A stretch of 11,180 nt of DNA from JAZRUF01 sp045652405 (GTDB lineage: Bacteria; Bacillota; Clostridia; Oscillospirales; JAAYXM01): contig JAZRUF010000120.1 of NCBI GenBank assembly GCA_045652405.1, positions 1 to 11,180 on the forward strand, read 5' to 3'. Position numbers and translations under genes: made by a program. Below, in pieces: positions 6,695-11,180 of the stretch (position 1 is its first letter; every line of letters starts with the position of its first letter). Below the pieces are notes generated by a model, which worked only from the letters and a program-made list of their open reading frames with translations, made no database searches and was not told where the DNA came from.

Positions 6695-7858
6695 ATGAAA
6701 CGTTTAATGGCTTTTGTACTTACTTTGGCACTTGCGTTTAGCATTATGCCCACCGTCTCCGCATCGCAGTTTTCAGACCTTAAAGGTCACTGGGCGGAGC
6801 AGGTTATGCTCGAGGCAAACAAAAACGGTCTGCTCTTCGGCTCAAACGGAAAGATGGACCCGAACGGAAAGCTCACTCGCGCACATATCGCGGCTATCGT
6901 AACGCGCGCTTTCGGCGCAACGTATGAGGCGGATATGTCCTCCTATACCGATGTCCCGGCGACCGCGTGGTATGCCAAGGATATGGCGCGCGCAGTCGGC
7001 ATGGGCATTATGGCAAACCGCGGCATGATTAAGCCCAACGAGCCCATCTCACGTCTGGAAACATTTTTGGTGCTCGCAGCAGCCCTCAACCTTGATGATG
7101 CGGATGCATCCGCGCTCTCAGGATTTTCCGATGCTGCAAGCGTTTCCGAGTACGCAAAGGGTCAGCTCGCAGCTATGGCAGCGCGCGGATATGTAAGAGG
7201 TGCAAACGGCAAGTTAAACCCGAACTCAACTATCACCCGCGCTGAGTTTGCAGCGCTCTTTGCCCAAATTTTTAACTCAATCAAGTCCTCGGGCAGTATG
7301 TCCACAAGCACTACCGGAAACATCCTTGTAAATGGCGACAATGTGAATATGGACTATTGCTTCATCGTCGGCGATGTAATTATCGGTGACGGTGTTAAGA
7401 CGGTTAACTTAAACGCGGTGTCCGTCCAGGGCAGAATTTTAATCCGCGGCGGCGAAACCGCAGTCAACTTAAGCGGCTCTACCAATGCAACCGAGGGAAT
7501 TGTTGTCGCAAAGACAAACGGCCAGGCTCAGCTTTTCAACAAAGCGGCTATCACCACCGACGGTGTTATAATAAAAAGCCCGACCCGCCTTACCGGAAAC
7601 TTTACGAATGTTGATGCACGCGCCAACGTAAATATCGCATCCGGTGTTGTAAACCGTATGGAGGTAAACGAGATGGGTATTACGGTTACAAACGAGGTCG
7701 GCGCTATCCTCAATTACCTGTACGTAAATAAGAATAATGTTACCGCAACCGGCACCGGATTTTCTTCAGTCATTTTAGGTCAGGGCGTAACCGGGACTAT
7801 TCTAAACGAATATCCGCTTACGTCATCAATGGTTTCAAGCACTGCCGGAATTTATTAA
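6695..7858 (+). CDS. secreted SLH-domain surface protein with beta-helix-like region
   Basis: A 387-residue exported protein. Residues 1-23 are a signal peptide: Lys/Arg, a hydrophobic core, then a probable cut after VSA. Three S-layer homology domains follow, at about 26-75, 84-134 and 143-196. Each ends in the typical TRAEFAAL-type helix (61-73, 119-131, 181-193). SLH triplets bind secondary cell-wall polysaccharide, usually pyruvylated, and hold proteins on Gram-positive surfaces. After a Ser/Thr linker (about 197-207), residues 208-380 are made of short Val/Ile/Asn/Gly strands with regular glycine turns, as in a parallel beta-helix, with no visible catalytic motif. It is a single-gene unit with its own promoter and a strong terminator. 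Role: wall-anchored surface or S-layer-associated protein; the ligand is unknown. Confidence 0.88.
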   Translation: MKRLMAFVLTLALAFSIMPTVSASQFSDLKGHWAEQVMLEANKNGLLFGSNGKMDPNGKLTRAHIAAIVTRAFGATYEADMSSYTDVPATAWYAKDMARAVGMGIMANRGMIKPNEPISRLETFLVLAAALNLDDADASALSGFSDAASVSEYAKGQLAAMAARGYVRGANGKLNPNSTITRAEFAALFAQIFNSIKSSGSMSTSTTGNILVNGDNVNMDYCFIVGDVIIGDGVKTVNLNAVSVQGRILIRGGETAVNLSGSTNATEGIVVAKTNGQAQLFNKAAITTDGVIIKSPTRLTGNFTNVDARANVNIASGVVNRMEVNEMGITVTNEVGAILNYLYVNKNNVTATGTGFSSVILGQGVTGTILNEYPLTSSMVSSTAGIY

Positions 7859-7871
7859 AATCTAAAAACCG

Positions 7872-7903
7872 AAAACCCCGACGTAAGTACGTCGGGGGTT
7901 TTT
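7872..7903 (+). terminator. intrinsic terminator after SLH gene
   Basis: CCCCGACGT (7876-7884) pairs with ACGTCGGGG (7889-7897) around a 4-nt AAGT loop. One unpaired G and five T follow, and four A lie on the left. This is a strong GC-rich Rho-independent terminator 13 nt after the stop codon. Confidence 0.93.
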
Positions 7904-7966
7904 GCATATTTCACGCAATTTGGACAAAAACTAAGCCGTAACATTACTTGAAAGGCGGAGTTTAAA

Positions 7967-8383
7967 TTGAAAGTGCGTGAAGTTATGAGCACCAACGTAG
8001 TATCCCTGATGCCGGAGGACACTACGGCAAAAGCTGCGAGCGTCCTTGCGCGGCACCATATCGGCATGATACCTGTGTGTGCAAAGGACGGCAAGCTCCG
8101 CGGCGTGGTAACCGACCGCGACATTGTCCTGCGCTGTATCGCGTGTGAGAGCATACCCGAGGAGACAAGCCTGAGGGAGATTATGACGCGCGGTGTCATA
8201 TCCGTATCGCCGGACGCGGACGTGCGCGAGGCCGCCGCATGCATGGCATCTGAGCAGGTAAGACGGCTTCCGGTGGTTGATGCAAACCGCGTCGTCGGAA
8301 TACTGTCGCTCGGCGATTTGGCGCGCTCACAGAGCTTTGATATGGAAGCGGCAAAAACACTCTCACGTATAAGTGCGCTATAG
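7967..8383 (+). CDS. CBS-domain pair protein
   Basis: A 138-residue soluble protein made almost wholly of two CBS domains, about 1-60 (KVREVMSTNVVSL to GVVTDRDIVLR) and 66-124 (LREIMTRGVISVSPDADV to GILSLGDLAR). CBS pairs form Bateman modules that bind adenosine nucleotides such as AMP, ATP or S-adenosylmethionine and act as energy or metabolite sensors. There is no fused catalytic or transport domain, so the partner is unknown. The start is TTG at 7967, supported by AAAGGCGGAG (7951-7960) six nt upstream; no ATG start fits. A TTGGAC at 7920-7925 could be a -35 box with a weak -10. The gene is flanked by the SLH terminator and the next operon's promoter, so it is probably transcribed alone. 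The function is not inferable beyond ligand binding. Confidence 0.88.
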   Translation: MKVREVMSTNVVSLMPEDTTAKAASVLARHHIGMIPVCAKDGKLRGVVTDRDIVLRCIACESIPEETSLREIMTRGVISVSPDADVREAAACMASEQVRRLPVVDANRVVGILSLGDLARSQSFDMEAAKTLSRISAL

Positions 8384-8416
8384 CTTCCTTTTTTTTCAAA
8401 ACGGCGCGGTTTTCTT

Positions 8417-8446
8417 TTGACTATTGTATTGCGATTATGGTATAAT
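8417..8446 (+). promoter_or_regulatory. strong sigma-A promoter for femAB operon
   Basis: TTGACT at 8417-8422 and TATAAT at 8441-8446 are separated by 18 bases. A TGG lies just before the -10 box, an extended -10 element. Transcription would start near 8453, giving a leader of about 110 nt before the femAB start. Confidence 0.8.
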
Positions 8447-8456
8447 AACCTCGGAG

Positions 8457-8522
8457 GGAAAGTGCTTTGCACTTTTCTGCGCCACAGGCGCGTTTAATTG
8501 TAGAGCAGGGGCTTGCTCCTGC
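8457..8522 (+). repeat. three-hairpin palindromic leader, possible dispersed element
   Basis: Three hairpins follow each other. The first is AAAGTGC (8459-8465)/GCACTTT (8469-8475), extendable to 9 bp. The second is GCGCC (8479-8483)/GGCGC (8487-8491). The third can fold in two exclusive ways: GAGCA (8503-8507)/TGCTC (8514-8518), or GCAGGGG (8505-8511)/CTCCTGC (8516-8522) with one G-T pair. No T-tract follows, so it is not a terminator. The TGTAG...GGGGCTTGC...CTGCCG form resembles short palindromic intergenic repeats I recall from clostridial genomes. It lies in the leader of the femAB operon, so it could also affect translation or mRNA stability. Confidence 0.6.
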
Positions 8523-8562
8523 CGAAAAAAGCGATTTGCAATAACCGGGGGGCTAAAGAACC

Positions 8563-9630
8563 TTGATTGAATTTGTAACAAAAGAAAACTTAGCTGAATA
8601 TGAAGCGTTTGTAGAATCCCATCCGAAGGGGCATTTTATGCAGTCCTCTCTCTGGGCTAAGCAAAAGCCCGAATGGGTGTGGGAGGGCATGCTCTGCCGT
8701 GACGGCGAGGGCAAGGTACGCGGTGCGATGTCAGTTCTCATCCGCAAGGTGCCGTACCTGCCGTACCGCCTGATGTACGCAGGCCGCGGTCCGGTGTGCG
8801 ATATAGGCGATACGGATACACTCCGTGAGCTCACTGACGGCGCGATAGAGCTTGCAAGGAAGTACAATGCATATACACTCAAAATAGACCCGGACGTTTT
8901 AATAGACGATGAGGCGTTCATCCTGCGTATGGAGAGCCTTGGCTACAAGCGGCTGGACACGGGCAAAAACTTCTCCGGCATTCAGCCGCGCTTTGTGTTC
9001 CGCCTGTACTTAAACGGCCGCGGTGAGGAGGAGCTCATGGAGTCCTTCCACTCCAAGACGCGCTATAACATCCGCCTTGCCGAGCGCAAGGGCGTAACCG
9101 TAAAGCTCTGCGGAAAAGAAGCCGTGGGCGAGTTTTCAAGCCTTATGCTTGAAACCGGCGTGCGCGATGGCTTCGTAGTGCGTGACAAGCAGTATTTTGA
9201 AAACATGATGGATAATTTGGGCGAGCATTGCCGCCTTTATATGGCGTATTCGGATAAGGGCGAGGCGATTGCCGGTACCCTTGCAATATGGTACGGTGAC
9301 AAGGTTTGGTACCTCTACGGTGCGTCCTCAAACAGCCACCGCAACCTGATGCCAAACTACCTGCTCCAGTGGAATATGATTCAGTGGGCGGTCGAAAAGG
9401 GCTGCCGTGTGTACGACTTCCGCGGCGTGTCCGGCGATTTGAGTGAGGATAATCCGCTCTACGGTCTGTACCGCTTCAAAAAAGGCTTTAACGGCGACTT
9501 TACCGAGTTTGCCGGCGAGTTTGATTACGTGTTCAAACCCCTTGTGCATACCGCGGTGGAAAAGGGCGAAAAGACCTTCCGCCGCTTGAGAAAGAATTTA
9601 TTTATGCTCAAAAACCGCGCAAAGAGGTGA
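8563..9630 (+). CDS. FemAB/FemX-type peptidoglycan aminoacyltransferase
   Basis: A 355-residue protein of the FemABX family, which adds amino acids from aminoacyl-tRNA to the third residue of the lipid II stem peptide, making side branches or cross-bridges at the inner membrane face. Two GNAT-like halves are expected. Visible family motifs are HPKGHFMQSSLWA near the N-terminus, RYNIRLAERKGV (167-178), YLYGASSNSHRNLMPNYLLQ (250-269) and YDFRGVSGDL (284-293). Length is close to FemX (about 335-350), with no room for the long coiled-coil arm of FemA/FemB. The start is TTG at 8563. The only nearby SD-like sequence is a G run at 8547-8552, so translation may be weak. It heads an operon with an alanine racemase-like gene 5 nt downstream. 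Which amino acid it uses cannot be told from sequence. Confidence 0.88.
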   Translation: MIEFVTKENLAEYEAFVESHPKGHFMQSSLWAKQKPEWVWEGMLCRDGEGKVRGAMSVLIRKVPYLPYRLMYAGRGPVCDIGDTDTLRELTDGAIELARKYNAYTLKIDPDVLIDDEAFILRMESLGYKRLDTGKNFSGIQPRFVFRLYLNGRGEEELMESFHSKTRYNIRLAERKGVTVKLCGKEAVGEFSSLMLETGVRDGFVVRDKQYFENMMDNLGEHCRLYMAYSDKGEAIAGTLAIWYGDKVWYLYGASSNSHRNLMPNYLLQWNMIQWAVEKGCRVYDFRGVSGDLSEDNPLYGLYRFKKGFNGDFTEFAGEFDYVFKPLVHTAVEKGEKTFRRLRKNLFMLKNRAKR

Positions 9631-9635
9631 GGCGG

Positions 9636-10745
9636 ATGAATACTTTTGTAATTGATGCAAAAGCGCTATCTGAAAATGTTTCCGCAGTGCGTTCTCGCGC
9701 GGGCGGGAGAAAGCTCTACGCGGTTGTAAAGGGTAACGGCTATGGGTTCGGGATTTTGGAATACGTGCGCCGGCTCATGGATTGCGGCGTTGATGCATTC
9801 GCAGTCACCGAGCCGTATGAAGCCGCGGCAATTCGCGCCGCAGGCGCGCATTCGGCGGAGATACTTATGCTCCGCTCAACTGCGGTTGAGGAGGAAGTAC
9901 GAGAGCTCATGGAGCACCGCGCAGTCCTTACCGTCGGCAGTACCCGCGCGGCAACGGTTGCAAACTCTCTTTCAGCAGAGCTTGGAGGAGCGCCATACCC
10001 GGTGCATATAAAAGTGGATACCGGAATGGGACGCTACGGCTTTTCAAAAAACGAGCTTGAGGATATTCTCTCAATTTTTAAATATATGGAAAACTTAAGG
10101 GTGGACGGAATGTTCACGCACCTAAACTGTGCATTCGGCAGTAAGAAAAGGACAAATGCGCAGATAGACGAATTTTTAACCGTCGAAGCCGCGGTGCGTG
10201 ACGCAGGTTTTAATCCCGGCTGTGTCCACTATGCAAACTCCGCAACCCTGTTCCGCTTTACTGAGCGCGATTTGCGTGACGCGGTCAGAATCGGCAGTGC
10301 GCTGACCGGTCGTCTGGCGGTAAAGGTTAAAAACTCAGGACTTACCCGCGTCGGCTATCTTGAAAGCCGCGTGTGCGAGGTGCGCTGGCTTACCCCGGGT
10401 GCAACGGTGGGCTACGGCGGTGCATACCGTGCGCGCCACGGCGTTAAAATAGCGGTAATTCCGCTCGGGTACAGCCACGGCTTTGCAGTAGAAAAGATAA
10501 GGGATACCTACCGTCTGCGCGATGGCATACGGTATATCCTTCAGGATTTAAAACGCACTCTTACGCGTGAGAGCGTCACGGCAAATATAAACGGCAAGCG
10601 TGCCCGCGTGCTCGGCCACGTCGGCATGCTCCACACGGTGATTGATGTAACGGAAATCCCCTGCGAGGTGGGTGACAGAGTCACGCTAAGCGTAAACCCC
10701 TTGTATGTGGATAGCTCCGTGCGCCGCAGGTTTGATGCCATATGA
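9636..10745 (+). CDS. alanine racemase-like PLP enzyme, divergent
   Basis: A 369-residue fold-type III PLP enzyme of the alanine racemase family, interconverting L- and D-alanine (or another amino acid) for the cell wall. The PLP lysine is Lys32 in VVKGNGYGFG (usually VVKANAYGHG). Arg133 (DTGMGR), His162 (THLN), Arg218 (VRIG) and the second catalytic base Tyr260 (VGYGGAY) are present. Unusual points: the usual GYADG is GYSHG (278-282), about 30 residues with a likely helix lie between it and VTANINGKRARV, and the usual CMDQ is GMLH, with Leu at the Asp position. ATG 9636 is preferred, with GAGGTGA at 9624-9630 as SD; a GTG at 9627 overlapping the femAB stop is possible. It looks like the racemase subfamily found beside FemAB in clostridia, so the substrate may not be alanine. 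Confidence 0.85.
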   Translation: MNTFVIDAKALSENVSAVRSRAGGRKLYAVVKGNGYGFGILEYVRRLMDCGVDAFAVTEPYEAAAIRAAGAHSAEILMLRSTAVEEEVRELMEHRAVLTVGSTRAATVANSLSAELGGAPYPVHIKVDTGMGRYGFSKNELEDILSIFKYMENLRVDGMFTHLNCAFGSKKRTNAQIDEFLTVEAAVRDAGFNPGCVHYANSATLFRFTERDLRDAVRIGSALTGRLAVKVKNSGLTRVGYLESRVCEVRWLTPGATVGYGGAYRARHGVKIAVIPLGYSHGFAVEKIRDTYRLRDGIRYILQDLKRTLTRESVTANINGKRARVLGHVGMLHTVIDVTEIPCEVGDRVTLSVNPLYVDSSVRRRFDAI

Positions 10746-11180
10746 GCCGCACCCCGCTTTATGACGCGCTTAAATCCCGCGCGGACGAAGGAAAACTGCG
10801 TTTCCATATGCCCGGTCACAAGGGTAAGGACGTTTTTGAAGGTGCACTCGGCGAGGTATCGCGCCTTGATTTTACCGAGCTTTACGGCACCGGCAATCTC
10901 TATGACGGTACATACCCGATAGCGGATGCAGAGGAGCTTTATGCCAAGGCATATAACGTGCCGCACGCATATTTCCTGACCGGCGGCACAACTCAGGGCA
11001 TTTACGCCGCCGCACGCCTTGCTCTCAAACCCGGTGACAAGGTGCTCATAGACCGCGGCTGCCACAAGAGCGTATACCGCGCACTCGCTCTCTTTGACGC
11101 ACGTCCGGTATACCTTACCCCTGAGCTTAAAGCACCGTATAATATACCCGATGCAATCTCTCCCGAGGATGTATCCCGCG
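10742..11180 (+). CDS. Orn/Lys/Arg decarboxylase, N-terminal part
   Basis: An open frame of at least 146 codons that runs off the window. It begins at an ATG overlapping the racemase stop (ATGA, 10742-10745), which suggests translational coupling. It is the N-terminal part of a fold-type I PLP Orn/Lys/Arg decarboxylase (YaaO/SpeA-like, usually about 480 residues), which makes the corresponding polyamine or agmatine. Motifs seen are FHMPGHKG (21-28), ELYGTGNLYD (46-55), LTGGTTQG (79-86), LALKPGDKVLIDR (93-105) and GCHKSVYRAL (106-115). The PLP lysine lies beyond the end. No stop or frameshift is seen in the visible part. Substrate is unresolved. In Firmicutes, relatives often precede tmk and holB, but that cannot be checked here. 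Confidence 0.88.
   Translation, partial: MSRTPLYDALKSRADEGKLRFHMPGHKGKDVFEGALGEVSRLDFTELYGTGNLYDGTYPIADAEELYAKAYNVPHAYFLTGGTTQGIYAAARLALKPGDKVLIDRGCHKSVYRALALFDARPVYLTPELKAPYNIPDAISPEDVSR

Noticed and set aside
8384..8412. Terminator after the CBS gene
   Set aside because: Eight T lie at 8389-8396 but only a very weak stem precedes them; AAAAC/GTTTT at 8398-8412 is just 5 bp around a GC loop. Not strong enough to list.
7855..8472. 205-codon open frame antisense to the CBS gene
   Set aside because: It spans a terminator and a promoter and mirrors the CBS gene; the translation is Ser/Arg-rich shadow sequence.
8453..8562. T-box riboswitch in the femAB leader
   Set aside because: No T-box consensus sequence and no terminator/antiterminator pair; the leader of about 110 nt is too short.

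Overview
The window looks like a chromosomal segment of a low-to-mid GC anaerobic Firmicute, most likely a gut Clostridia/Oscillospirales-type bacterium. The reasons are sigma-A type promoters, purine-rich Shine-Dalgarno (SD) sites, TTG starts, a glucose-family PTS, an S-layer-homology (SLH) surface protein, a FemX-like peptidoglycan aminoacyltransferase, and clostridial prophage-type head proteins. This is inference from family content; there is no rRNA or other taxonomic marker.

Region 1 (1-3052, + strand) is the end of a phage head module: an acidic scaffold-like protein, an HK97-type major capsid protein with an Ig-like (chitobiase C-terminal type) domain at its end, and a long coiled-coil protein of unknown function. 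It stops at a strong terminator with a UUCG loop, and ordinary chromosomal genes follow at once. No connector, tail, lysis or integrase genes lie on this side.

Region 2 (3052-4511, + strand) is a two-gene metal operon: an MntP-type manganese exporter and a ZIP-family metal transporter. It has its own promoter and ends in a perfect bidirectional terminator shared with the convergent PTS genes.

Region 3 (4515-6520, - strand) encodes a complete membrane and IIA part of a glucose/GlcNAc-family PTS, as a separate EIIA and EIICB. It is divergent from an SLH protein (6695-7858) with a probable beta-helix C-terminal half. The 174-bp divergent spacer carries two short inverted repeats.

Region 4 (7967-8383) is a lone CBS-pair protein with a TTG start.

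Region 5 (8417-11180, + strand) is a tight operon: a strong promoter, a leader of about 110 nt with three hairpins, a FemAB/FemX-type aminoacyltransferase, a divergent alanine racemase-like enzyme, and the start of an Orn/Lys/Arg decarboxylase that runs off the window. The first two suggest cell-wall peptide modification and D-amino-acid supply. The decarboxylase may be a functional partner or only a co-transcribed neighbour.

Most of the window is recognisable. The parts that deserve a second look are the isolated head module with its capsid Ig-like domain, the structured leader, and the variant racemase paired with FemAB. I see no CRISPR array, tRNA, rRNA or insertion sequence.
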